From NCBI GenBank assembly GCA_015501595.1, contig JADNRX010000471.1, positions 1 to 39,747 of the forward strand: DNA of 39,747 bases. The letters run 5' to 3'. A program made the position numbers and the translations under genes. How positions within the stretch are numbered: position 1 is the first letter of the stretch; the number at the start of each line of letters is the position of its first letter. This DNA is from Hymenopellis radicata (taxonomy: Eukaryota; Basidiomycota; Agaricomycetes; Agaricales; Physalacriaceae). The notes beneath the pieces are model-generated. The model was not told the origin of the DNA and made no database searches. It saw only the letters and a list, made by a program, of their open reading frames with translations. Shown here piece after piece: positions 1-9,617 of the stretch.

Positions 1-14
1 ATGTCTTGTCTGAC

Positions 15-300
15 CTTTGTTTCGACGTTCTCCAACAAATGCGGAGTGTCAATAGCAAAGGCAATAAGAATAACGTGAGATTTTGAATAGGACATGGGTC
101 GTAAGCGCTAGAGAAGGCTTAGTGTGGTGGTGGGGAGGCGAATGATGGTGGGGCGTACTTCACACTCTTCCTGGCCGCTAGAAACAAGGTGAGTGACCAA
201 TAATTGAAGCTAGTGAAAGGTACGCACGCCATATCCCAGAGCGCCAGCTGGATGGGCTTCTCACCAAGACGAATTTCCGCAACGTAGTTATCGAACACGG
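15..300 (-). CDS. Rho-family small GTPase, internal fragment
   Basis: Three exons splice in phase on the minus strand: 300-228, 177-159 (19 nt) and 107-15. They give TVFDNYVAEIRLGEK, then LALWDMAGQEECERLRPMSY, then SHVILIAFAIDTPHLLENV. These match Rho/Rac/Cdc42: switch I (T-V-F-D/E-N-Y), the G3 box (D-x-A-G-Q-E) and the following beta strand. Rho GTPases are prenylated membrane switches controlling actin and polarity. Missing here are the G1 P-loop, which should lie further right, and the G4/G5/CaaX part, which would lie left of base 1. A 7-nt exon at 345-351 (CAACCGA, flanked by AG and GT) would supply the residues before T-V-F. To its right I see only minisatellite sequence and no P-loop. 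Cys replaces the usual Tyr/Asp after QEE. Family confidence is high. Whether the gene is complete and expressed is unknown. Confidence 0.72.
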
Positions 301-364
301 CTGGAGGGAAACATCAAGCACATGCAAGGACGAGAGTAACCCACTCGGTTGCTAGATAGAAACT

Positions 365-660
365 AGTCGGGTAGTTCGTCGGCGTCATAGGGAGCAGTCA
401 TCATCGTCGTGTGAGAGCGGTGCTTGTCGTGGGGAGTTCGTCATCGTTGTAGGGAGCAGTCGTCACGTCGTCGTGGTAGGGAGCAGCTGTCATCGTTGAA
501 GGAGAGTGGTCGCTGTCGTGGGGAGCTCGTCGTCGTTGTACGGAGCCGTCTTCGCGGGATTATGCAATTGTGGAGGCGAGCAGTCGTCATCGTCATCGGT
601 GGGAAGACACCATCATCGTCGGAGAGCTCGTGCGGCTCATGGTGGTGGTGGTGATGGAAG
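365..660. repeat. Degenerate GTC/GTCGT-rich minisatellite
   Basis: Variants of GGGAGCAGTCGTCATCGT and GGGGAGTTCGTCATCGTTG alternate here. A longer block near 390-450 reappears near 478-540, suggesting a higher-order repeat. The reading frames across it (Arg/Ser/Val-rich on plus, His/Thr/Arg-rich on minus) follow from the repeat and I do not treat them as genes. It sits where the 5' part of the Rho-like gene would be expected. Confidence 0.6.
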
Positions 661-2300
661 AAATAAGGCAAGATGATCGGGTGTACGAAACAAAACCCAA
701 CCAACACGTGATGCCTACGTGGCACCAGTTGGAATGAACTTGTTGAATTTTTAGAGAAGGGGGAAAGAAGTCGAATGAACATTGCGTACTCATAAAGGTT
801 GTGCTGAATTTGAAGTACTTCCCGAAACAGGGTGTAAGTCCAGCCTGGAGACGACACCACCTCCCAACCATGGGCCCACAAAGCCCTGCTCAAGGTCGGC
901 CTGGCTCTAAATGGGCCCGCGGTTGGGTGAGGCGTCGTCGGTCATCGAGAACGGCACCTTAAACGCGTGAGCGCAAAGATAGGTTCCCGTCGTGGCTAGA
1001 AGTAAATCAGCAGCGAAGGCATGAGAGAAAAAGGACGCACGACGCGATGCTGCCCATCTGCAGATGGGGCAGGCATTCATTTCTTCAGCCTTCGCTCTCG
1101 CAGAGCCCATCCGGGGGTGCAGCGGACAGCGCTATATGACGCCGACTACCACGACGCTGCAAATGATAAGTGCTGCCTGTTTTGACAGGGCTTACGCAGC
1201 TGACTGGGCAACCAGCAGACAATAGACACAAAGATAAAGGAATTGGGGAGGAAGGCAGTGACAAGAGAACAGATGGTGGTGGTAAGAGGGTAAGGATGAC
1301 GACTCCGAACAGTGCTTGATCACTGTTCGGATCGCCGGGCCTGGTCTCCGACACATCGTTCAACATGTCGTAGACGTTGAACGCGAGTACATGGAAGCCT
1401 GAAAATGTTGAGATATACGGCCAGGAAAGTTAACTAAACATCTGTCAGAAAATCTTGTTGACCAACTTACCGTGCAATGCACTGAACTCGATGCGGCCTA
1501 TGGACAATGTGAGTTATAGTCTCCTCTGCCAAAAAATGACTGAAAAAATAAAATACTCTTTCAACATACAGGAATCGTCTGCGCCATATACGAAGGCGTA
1601 AATCGCCTTCGTTATGGTGCTGGACGCCGCGCAAGTCGTCGAAACCCACTCGGACCGATCATCCGAGTGGTGATCGAGCGAGTTTTTTGGCTGCAAGTCT
1701 AGCACTTACCACCACGACGCCGGCGTAAGCCCTCGTATTGAGGCCGCTCTGTCTAAGATGCGGGCTTGAAGCAACGATTCCGACATCGTTCCCGCTGCCA
1801 GGAAACGACAAGGAGCAGCGTAAGCCCTCAAGCAGGCAGCATCATCTTTTTCCATCAGACGCCGCGAACAGCCATGGATACGGCGTGTCGGGACAGAGCG
1901 GCTACGCTTCTTGACGACGGCGCAGAACTCCAACGCTGGATTATCCATTAGAATGGCGTCCGGAAATTGGTACGTCGTCTGCTTTCAGACTGGGCTTTTT
2001 TAATCACGGTTGTATGACAGGACTTCCTCTTTCCGCGGCCCAATGCTGCGCGGCTGCGGCTGGTCGCCAGCTCGTCCGCGTCTTTCCACCATTTTTTGCA
2101 TGTGCATCGTCCTCTTTCCCAGCTCTTCGCAAAGATATCCCCCATACCTGCATTTTCGCCATTGATAACCGTTTGATAACCGTACGAAATTCGATAGTCC
2201 GCCCGGTCTGGGATGCAGCCTGGCACGAGCCTCACCACGAAGGGCAAACGGAGTCACTGGAGGCTGCCAGCTGTATGCCAGCCCGGTACCACGGCCTTGG
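661..2300. other. No gene recognised
   Basis: Only short overlapping frames on both strands, none with a motif I recognise. The stretch carries the first two GTAAGCCCT donor-like strings (1725 and 1820) described separately. No tRNA, transposon terminus or convincing exon chain was found. Confidence 0.4.
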
Positions 2301-3265
2301 AGGAGCGTTCGTCTTGGACGTCCAAAATGGAAACGCGCCGAGTCCATCCTCTTTGCTCTACAACCACCATCATCCCTCCCCGCCCCCATTCAGTCCGCTG
2401 TTCTCGTTCAACGAGCGCATTGACCATAACAGCGACCGAGACACCTACCGCGCGACCCACTCGCTCAACGACTTGGAAAGGAGGAAAACTTGCGGCGAAC
2501 GAGTTGTTGCTCGTTCTACGGCCAGGTATGTCTTTCGTCTAGTCTTTTATCATTCTAATTTATAACTCTTCGTAGCCTGCGTACGGCACCCTTGGCGCGA
2601 CGATCTATGACGACAACGAGCATCCCAAAGTCTCAAGGATGATTCGCCTGCCTCCAAGTCGCGCCTCACATGGCAGACATGAAGCTTCTCCCTGCCCTCC
2701 TATTACCCCGACCTCAGGGCCAGTAAGCCCTGGACCAATGCAGGCAGCATATTTTTTCCTCCATTTTCAGAGGACAACGGCGACGACAGGAGGCAGCGCA
2801 AACTATGCTGGCACAGATTGGGGAAAATCTTATGACAGCGGAGGTGCGTTTGACCGTTTTTTTTAAATTCAATAAGGCAACCACCCGTCAGTTCGCCGAC
2901 ATCCCATCGCAATGTCTCCGCCTGGAGTCTTATCCAACGACGCACGCGTAAGCCCTCCACAGGTGCGTCCTTCATTGCTTGTATTCCCCGAATTTCTCAT
3001 TGAGTGATGCATAGAGGCTACAATGGGACTCGCAGGTCCTTCGACGGCGAGGAGTGGCGGACGACCCATCACGGCGAATACGCACACGCGGAAGACGATT
3101 TATCGTCACTGCCTGCGCACGAGTTCCAGCACTCAACTTCATGCGAACGCCTTGAAAAAATGACTGGTACTACACCGTCTCGCTATCATGAACCGACGAA
3201 TAGCCGCGTAAGCCCTCTACAGCAGGCAGCATATCTTTCCTTCCTTCCAGAGGACAACGGCGACT
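1725..3265 (+). repeat. Five recurrences of a GTAAGCCCT splice-donor-like module
   Basis: GTAAGCCCT starts at about 1725, 1820, 2723, 2948 and 3208. At 1820, 2723 and 3208 it is followed by GCAGGCAGCAT, a pyrimidine run and AG. At 2723 and 3208 the AG is followed by the same 14 bases, AGGACAACGGCGAC. The unit therefore looks like an intron plus adjoining exon sequence copied several times. It does not look like a transposon: no inverted termini or target duplications were seen. Confidence 0.6.
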
Positions 3266-3860
3266 ATGCGAGGCAACCGTGTCGTATTCCCAGTTTGTCG
3301 CTTGCTGCTCGGCTGCCGCTATTTCGATGAACGCCGTAGGTGAACGATCTCCACGCGTTCGTGTTCTCAACACGCCTGCCCGGCCCAAGATCGAATAATC
3401 TCCTCCTCCAGCCTTGGAGCCCGCACGAGTCTACACCACCCATTCTCCATCTCTGAAATTCACCTCCACCTTCGGCACACGCGATGTTCCCTACTACTAC
3501 CATGAATGGCTCGTATTACGAGAATACGCCCAACGGAAAAGCGGATATTCCATTGCCAACCCCCAATCCATTGCCTCCATTCTCCGGGCACTCTCTGCAG
3601 CATCAGTACCAGCAGCAATCGAGTGCCATCCAGAGTCCTCATGCTCTAGCGCACCAGCCATCTCTCACCCACCACTCACACTCTCATTAGGAGACATCGT
3701 CGAGACTGCCCACATCCCCTCACCGAGTCCGAACAGCTCGAGCGGCCCGCCCCCGCCATACCACGCTTATTCACAAGAGGGCTATGTGCGGTACGACTCC
3801 ACCTCGCTGCGGGCGTCGAGCGGGATATTATTACGGTGTGAAGTATTACAACACTGATTG
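2310..3860 (+). CDS. Possible multi-exon low-complexity protein, unrecognised
   Basis: Plus-strand pieces between the recurring GTAAGCCCT introns look coding in places. Before the 2723 intron there is a Pro/His/Ser-rich stretch. The frame at about 3013-3207 reads EDDLSSLPAHEFQHSTSCER and stays open to the donor at 3208. At about 3484-3690 there is a Pro/Gln/His-rich frame with PLPTPNPLPPF. At about 3690-3850 another frame reads SPSPNSSSGPPPPYHAYSQ. These pieces do not all join in one frame, so the gene is either decayed or its exons are not fully resolved. No family is recognised. The composition suggests a disordered regulatory protein, but that is only inference. Exact start and end are uncertain. 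Confidence 0.25.
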
Positions 3861-5650
3861 TTGCGTTATTCCATTCGTATCTCTCTCCCGCTGTTTCTTG
3901 TCATATTATCAGCATTTTATTCTTCGTTACTTCTTGTGCTCCTCTATCATCTAGGTAACTTATGCCTCTGTATCATCGTAGATATTCTTGTACTTCTATT
4001 GTCATGTAGTCTTACGGTTCGTGTAGATCTCATTAAACACAATTCTACCGAGCCTTGAGCTGAGTTTCATATGTCGCTGAGATACATGAGTTGCCCGGAG
4101 TAAACAACTGTAGTGCTACATGCCTTTGAGTATACCAGAGTTATCATGAGTTCAGAGCTACTGAAGTTCCTGCCTTGAGTAGACTTGAAGCTCACTCAAT
4201 AGACTTAAGGTAACCCAAGCTTGAAGTTGCTACAGTCCAAGCATTGAGTTACCTCAAGATACATCAGGGCACCTTAGAGCCCTCTGGTTAATCACTGTAG
4301 CAGTGATTACCTCAGGCAGCCTCTGGCCCACAGGCCGTTTCCTGATGCCACAGCTCTTGTTTCTGTCGTTTAAACTCCGTCTCGGGACAGAGGGACTTTC
4401 ACAAGTGCTATTCGCAAAGTTCCCGAGTACTAACTCAAAGATCACCAAGTAAAACTGTTACTGGTTCACGGGGGTTCTGATCGGTTGATAAACTTAAACC
4501 GGGTGGAAGCAATGGTTTCCGAGTCAAAGATACACTGGTATTTCACTTATGCTGTATACACGGGTGCAAATTAACTACTGACTACGACGTTGTACAGGCC
4601 TTTATATACTACAATCCGGGACTATACGGGTATAAACTACTTACTCTTCGGGCCTATGGGATTATGTTATCGGGTGCACTGTATCCCGGATGACTCATTT
4701 CGCCTGCGGATTGCGTGCTTTGGGTGGTATTTGATATAACACCTTGTGCTCGCCGGGCTCAACTGGTAGGATGTTCCTTGTGGAATCCAGCTGGTCCGAC
4801 TTGTCGTAGTGCTGTTACTGTTCTGGGTGCTAACTAAGTACCCTTGTACTTAGGTTCTGGTGAAAGGTCTGATTCGTAGCTTTCAAAGGATACCCAACTT
4901 GTCAAGGGTGTCTCTGGGAACTACGCCACTATGGTGGTTTTACTGGTGGGTCTAGTCAAGAGTGAGGGACTTGAATTGTTCCCGTTCCTGATTGCTCTGC
5001 ATGACTCTGCATGGTTCTGAGTCTTATTTAATGCCGGGTCCATGTGACGTACTGCGCCACTCGGAATTAAATGCAAGCCGGCTTGATTCCGGTGAAGTTT
5101 CCTGACTCATACTCAGGGACGATACGGGTTCGTAGAGATACCGATACGTGGTACGTGAGGGTCCATGGGTACACTTGGTACACATTCTGAACAACTTCTG
5201 ACTTCTGGACTTGTCTTTGAGGTTTTGTCTCAACACCTTGTTTAAGTACTTATCTTTATGAAGCGTAATCGAGTCGAACTCGAGGCTCATCGGGTTGTAG
5301 CAACATACCCGGGCGCATTGAGTATTTGATATTCAGGTACATTTTAAGGTTTCTGTAGAACGTTACGGGAAATGCCGGGTTTCGGTAGTTCGGTCCGTAG
5401 GCGCGTATTGGCCACCTAGGAGTCTCTTCGCGTCCTAAGAGAGTCTCCTGTAAGTCTTTAACGTAGACTTCTAAGTACTTGGTGTCTTGTTTAGACATGT
5501 CTTTCGGTCTAGAGGTCGTACAGAATTCGCAAAATGTAGCCTTTCTGCTTCCAAACTGTACTGTGCGTATCAGCGCGCTGGCGCTAAGAGAAGCTGAAAG
5601 TGGCGGGACAAGGGCGGGATGAGGGCGGCGAGCCACTGCGCCACATCACG
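3861..5650. other. Gene-free stretch, possibly retroelement-derived
   Basis: About 1.8 kb without a convincing gene. The sequence is AT-balanced, with internal short repeats such as GACTCTGCATG twice near 4995-5015. Minus-strand frames at 5024-5290 and 5256-5636 overlap and carry no motif I can name. The character resembles an old long terminal repeat, but I could not find paired LTRs, a primer-binding site or polymerase motifs. The part from about 5,645 to 5,751 resembles the right half of the neighbouring hAT-type elements. Confidence 0.3.
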
Positions 5651-5751
5651 TATTCAAAACACGTGCCGGTATCGAAACCGTTACTAACGGTTTTAAAACC
5701 ACGGCCACTGGGGGGGTCGGCATCAATACCATTACTAACTCCCCCCAGAGG

Positions 5752-6763
5752 TAGGGTAGTGGAAACAACCTAGGTTAGCATACCGAGAGGTTGTTTCCCA
5801 GTAAATTACCGGTTATTTACCGGTTCGTAACCTCAGAGCCTGGCAGCTAGGTTATTTACCTCCACGTGACATTTTCACGTGATCTGTGGCGCACAAATTC
5901 GGGAAGCTTGCTGTCATTGGCACTAGGAGAAATGCCAACACAGACAGATACAGACAACTTGTTAAGAAAATGAAAAATGCTAACAATTGGAGAGTTGGAT
6001 TCAACCCAAATTCAGCACAATAGTCAATACACTCTAGGTTGACTCTGGCAGCCCAAATCAGGCTCAACAAAATACAGGGTTCAATTGGCTCAGAATTACA
6101 TGGGAGGGAAGGAGGGAGAACTACATAATCAATATTTAACTGTGGTGACATCAAGAAAGTAGGTATGAGGCCAAAGGAGAGAGAACACACAGATAACAGC
6201 AGGCAAAGAGATTCCCGCGAAAAGGTCACGTGAATATATCACGTGCTGGTAAATTAACGTTTCTAACTGGTAAATAACCTCTTCTTCTAGGTGGGTAGGT
6301 AAATAGGGTTGCGCAGGATACCCCCAATATCGCGCCGTTGGATATTTAACCGGTTAATAACAGTTATTAACTGGGTTAATAACACCCCCGCTGGAAGGGG
6401 GGGGTTAATAACCCTTGGGCACGTGATTGGCGGTCACGGTGTCGGCGGGAAGTGGCGGGACCAGGCAGGAACAGGTGAAAGGGTAGCTAGCACCCATAAT
6501 AAATGCTATTTATAAGCTAGAAACATGGCAGAACCCTAAATTGACCCTTTCTGCACCATCAGAGTCAAAAATCTGAGCAGGAACGAGAAAATGTGCCACA
6601 CAGCATCACGTGGAGGTTAGTAACCGTTAATAACGGTTAATAACACCCCAAAAATTGGGGTATATCCCGCCCATGTTATTAACCGGGCGGGGGAATATAC
6701 TGCGCAACCCTATAGGTAAATAACAGTTATTTACCACCCCCGGAGGTTTACTGCGCCACCCTA
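5752..6763. mobile_element. hAT-type short element, interrupted by a nested element
   Basis: The left end, TAGGGTAGTGGAAACAACC, is identical to that of the element at 6783. The right end near 6763 finishes ...GCGCCACCCTA. Inside are inverted CACGTG pairs and GGTAAATAAC/GTTATTTACC palindromes, as in the 6783 copy. Removing the nested element (6304-6712 plus one 8-bp duplication) leaves about 595 bp with no transposase frame, so it is non-autonomous. I could not see an 8-bp target duplication around this copy. The right boundary is therefore less certain and may be a recombined end. Confidence 0.6.
6304..6712. mobile_element. hAT-type MITE nested in another element
   Basis: A 409-bp element with terminal inverted repeats: TAGGGTTGCGCAGGATA on the left, and on the right TACTGCGCAACCCTA, the reverse complement of TAGGGTTGCGCAGTA. 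It is flanked by a perfect 8-bp direct repeat, TAGGTAAA (6296-6303 and 6713-6720). An 8-bp duplication and TAGGG termini are hallmarks of the hAT superfamily. There is no transposase frame. It lies inside the 5752-6763 element, so it is the younger insertion. Confidence 0.82.
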
Positions 6764-6782
6764 GCGCCACCCTAACGTAGGC

Positions 6783-7210
6783 TAGGGTAGTGGAAACAAC
6801 CTAGGTTACAGTACCGAGAGGTTGTTTCCCGGTAAATTACCGGTTATTTACCGGTTTGTAACCTAAGGCTGTTGGAGGTAGGTTATTTACCTGCACATGA
6901 CATATCCACGTGATGTGTGGTGCATGGAAGACAGGTACTATGGACTTAGCACTATATTCAGAGGCAAGAAAAATTACTATTCCTGCCTTTGAAATCTATC
7001 TGACTCCGATGGGACTAAGGAAGTGTGACATCTGGCCGGGAAAGGCTGAAATTCACTGAAAACACTTGACGCACTGCCCTGCGGAGAAGTCACGTGAAAA
7101 TATCACGTGCAGGTAAATAACCGTTTTTAACCGGTAAATAACCTGGGCCTCTGGGAGGGTAGGTAAATAACGGTTATTTACCACCCCCCGAGGTTATTTC
7201 CACGACCCTA
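6783..7210. mobile_element. hAT-type MITE beside a tRNA gene
   Basis: A 428-bp element. Left end TAGGGTAGTGGAAACAACC; right end GGTTATTTCCACGACCCTA, whose complement is TAGGGTCGTGGAAATAACC. A perfect 8-bp target duplication, ACGTAGGC, flanks it (6775-6782 and 7211-7218). It is non-coding, with internal CACGTG inverted pairs and repeated GGTAAATAAC. It shares left and right subterminal blocks with the 5752 element, so both are one family. It ends about 18 bp from the 3' end of the tRNA gene. Confidence 0.85.
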
Positions 7211-7236
7211 ACGTAGGCGACGTGGAGCCAAAAAGA

Positions 7237-7337
7237 CTGCCCCAGTGAGGCTCGAACTCACGACCTTCCGATGCGTAATCACTCAACCTGTGTTATGAAT
7301 AACAGTCGGACGCTGTAACCAACTCAGCCATGGGGCA
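7237..7337 (-). tRNA. tRNA-Asn (GTT), with intron
   Basis: The minus strand folds as a full cloverleaf: acceptor TGCCCCA/TGGGGCA, D stem GCTG/CAGC, anticodon stem TCCGA/TCGGA, and T arm GTGAG-TTCGAGC-CTCAC. The anticodon loop begins CTGTTA, giving anticodon GTT (Asn). An intron of about 27 nt follows position 37, the canonical place for nuclear tRNA introns. The base after the acceptor stem is G, and a T run (TTTTT on the minus strand, about 7231-7235) just downstream fits a Pol III terminator. Internal A and B boxes are present as part of the D and T arms. Confidence 0.93.
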
Positions 7338-7452
7338 CGCTGAAGTGGTCCATTAAGAACTCTTGAGAGTAGAGATCAAAACTCAAACTGAACAATTGAG
7401 CAAATCATCCCTTGCGTCCGTCCTCCATCATCTGCTGCTACAGCTTCTGAAA

Positions 7453-8313
7453 ATGGGTGAGCATTTTGTTATTTGCAGTTTCAATGTGTACTGAATTCTA
7501 TCATCAGATTACCAGGTACTTTCCATCTTTCCCAAAACCGATTAATGCTAAACCGACCTAGAATCGAGTGGGCTCCAAGTTTGGCGGTGGTGGTGTTGCT
7601 GGCGCGTCCGAGACCAACGTCGACCGACGTGAGCGCCTACGGAAACTTGCTTTGGAGACGATAGATTTGGCCAAGGTGCGTGTCCGTCCAACCGTTTCCA
7701 TTTTGTTTGTCCCAACGAGCCTTAGGATCCCTACATTCTGCGCAACCATCTCGGCTCTCTCGAATGCCGACTCTGCTTGACGCTGCACACCAATGAAGGC
7801 TCCTACCTCGCCCACACGCAAGGCAAAAAGCACCAGACCAACCTGGCGCGGCGTGCGGCGCGCGATGCCAAAGACACGCAGCTGATGATTGCGCCGACGC
7901 AGAGCAGCATCCAGCGGAAAGTGTTTTTGAAGATTGGCCGGCCTGGATACCGGGTCACGAAAGTGCGCGACTTGGATACGGGAAAAGAGGGCATGATGGT
8001 GCAAGTCCATCTTCCCCAGATCAAGCCTGGTGTCCTTCCTCGGAGGAGGTTTATGAGCGCTTGGGAGCAGAAAAGGGAGGCTCCGAACAAGGCGTACCAG
8101 TATTTAATTGTGAGTATTCTTTGTTGTGTTCGTTCTATGTGATTGACGGCTCTCTAGGTTGCTGCCGAGCCATACGAGACAATTGCGTTCCGCATCCCAG
8201 CTCGGGAAATCGAGGACGAGGCCGATGATGCTGGCTACTGGAATTGGTCGCACTGGGATTCCGACACCAAACAGTACAGCTTCCAGTTCATGTTCCGTTT
8301 GGCGTACCAGTGA
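7453..8313 (+). CDS. SF3A2: Splicing factor 3A subunit 2 (SF3A2/Prp11)
   Basis: Joins 7453-7456, 7508-7515, 7562-7675, 7726-8109 and 8158-8313 to a 221-residue protein starting MDYQNRVGSKFGGGGVA. SF3A2 is part of the SF3a complex of U2 snRNP and helps recognise the branch point in the nucleus. Visible features: the basic RDRRERLRxLALETID-type N-terminus (here VDRRERLRKLALETID), a matrin-type C2H2 zinc finger with Cys56, Cys59, His72 and His78, the highly conserved SYLAHTQGKKHQTNLARRAA, then KIGRPGYRVTKVRD, RRRFMSAWEQK and the AAEPYETIAFRIPAREIE block. Length fits fungal orthologues, which lack the long proline-rich animal tail. The start is set by conservation: the ATG contributes only ATG-G before the first intron, and an 8-nt microexon follows. 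All five exons are in phase with no lesion. tRNA-Asn lies upstream on the other strand. Confidence 0.93.
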
Positions 8314-8609
8314 GAGATATGGTATCTACCCGTTTTGTTGTACAACATCTATGCATCCTCATTTGCGTTGACCAGATTGCCTGAATACTTTCAAGGGTGC
8401 TTGTCGATCATAAACCCTTTCGTCTTCTACTGCTATGTCCACGTCTCGCACAAAGCATTCTACCATCCCGCCCACTGCCATACATGCTCCCACGCGCTCC
8501 AGAGCTCTCGTTGAACACGCACAAAGCATCCTTGTCCGTATCCTCAACGACCCAGACATCAACGAATGGCGCGCTTACTCCCATCTACATATTTTACTAC
8601 TCGCGTCTG

Positions 8610-9613
8610 TTATTCTACCTCGCCCTCGTTCATGAGGTCTTCGTTCTCGATCGAGCTGCGCGATGCGGGTGGTGGCTGCAGCCAGAAACCAGAAAGCGCT
8701 TTCAATATCGAGTTTCTTTCAGTTCCGGCTCCTGTATCGATATCGGACTGAGGAGGTGTGAAGGACACTTCCATACGCATAGAGGACAAGAACGGAGAAG
8801 GAGGAAGAGAAATAGCTCCAGGTGGTGGCACTGGTGCAAGCAATTCTTGAACTTCCTGTACTTCCGAGGTTGTCTCAGGAACTGGAGGTGCCGTCTTCGG
8901 AGCCTTGTCTTTGGGAGATTCCTGCTCTGGAGATTCCGACTGCTTGATAAGATCCGCTACGGTGGGCTCTTCATTACTATCACCCTCGTCATCGGCTTCA
9001 CTACTGGAGTCAGAGCTCTCAGATTCATCATTGATCGCGTCCTTGACACTCTCGAGAACCTCGACGCGTGCTCTTGCCGTGGCCACTGGACGTGCGCGTC
9101 GCCCACGAATCACATTGTACTTTCGCCGATCCGCGTCACGTCCCAAGCGTTCAAAGTGTTTGGCCATGTTGGAAACCTTTCCTCCCGGAGTGCCAACTGG
9201 TCGCCTGAACGACGACTTGCTGCCCGCGCTCGAGGACGGCCGAGAAGGTACGTTCATAGAGTCCTTTGGCCGATTAAGAAGCCGGGATTTCGCACCTTTG
9301 GGTCCCAGAGGCGGAGGCGCGAGGATCTTTCCATTCGCAAGAAGGGGCGGAGAGGATGAACGGGCGAACTTCATTTCCCTAGGTTTCCCGCTAGCACTAC
9401 GCTTTTCGGGAGAAGGCCGACGCGATGAATCACGAGACTCCATAACACCATTAGAAGCTCCAACAAGGGTGGGTATACTAGAGTTGCCGCTCTGATGGCC
9501 TTGGTTGACCGCCTCGATGGAGTGAGATACCTAGGAGCAATGTTTGCAGCATAACACTGCTCGAAATCGGACGTCGAAGGCTTCTTGGCCAAGTAGTCGG
9601 CGGACGTCTGCAT
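8610..9613 (-). pseudogene. Fab1-like (PI3P 5-kinase) fragment, 3' portion
   Basis: The minus frame 9443-8610 reads MESRDSSRRPSPEKRSA, then KVSNMAKHFERLGRDADRRK, VIRGRRARPVATARARVEV, and an acidic Ser/Asp run ending NEGEVE. Upstream on the same strand, 9613-9500 reads SADYLAKKPSTSDFEQCYAANIAPRY; linking the two needs an intron or a frame change. From memory this resembles the region between the chaperonin-like and kinase domains of fungal Fab1, the lipid kinase making PI(3,5)P2 on the vacuole. No kinase, FYVE or chaperonin-like domain is present here, so it is a fragment. The piece on the plus strand just to the right looks like the preceding part of the same protein, implying a rearrangement. 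Family identity is moderate; fragment status is fairly sure. Confidence 0.45.
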
Positions 9614-9617
9614 TTGG

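Noticed and set aside
441..893. Minus-strand frame with a His run
   Set aside because: The His/Thr/Arg runs come from the minisatellite; no domain or splice context.
3861..5650. Solo LTR of a retrotransposon
   Set aside because: Character is suggestive, but no paired terminus, target duplication or primer-binding site could be shown.
5752..6771. 8-bp target duplication for the outer hAT-type element
   Set aside because: CCCAGAGG on the left and GCGCCACC on the right do not match, so the outer boundary is not proven.
8397..9359. Long plus-strand frame (320 codons) over the Fab1-like fragment
   Set aside because: Antisense to the conserved minus-strand reading; its Arg-rich composition is the mirror of that frame.
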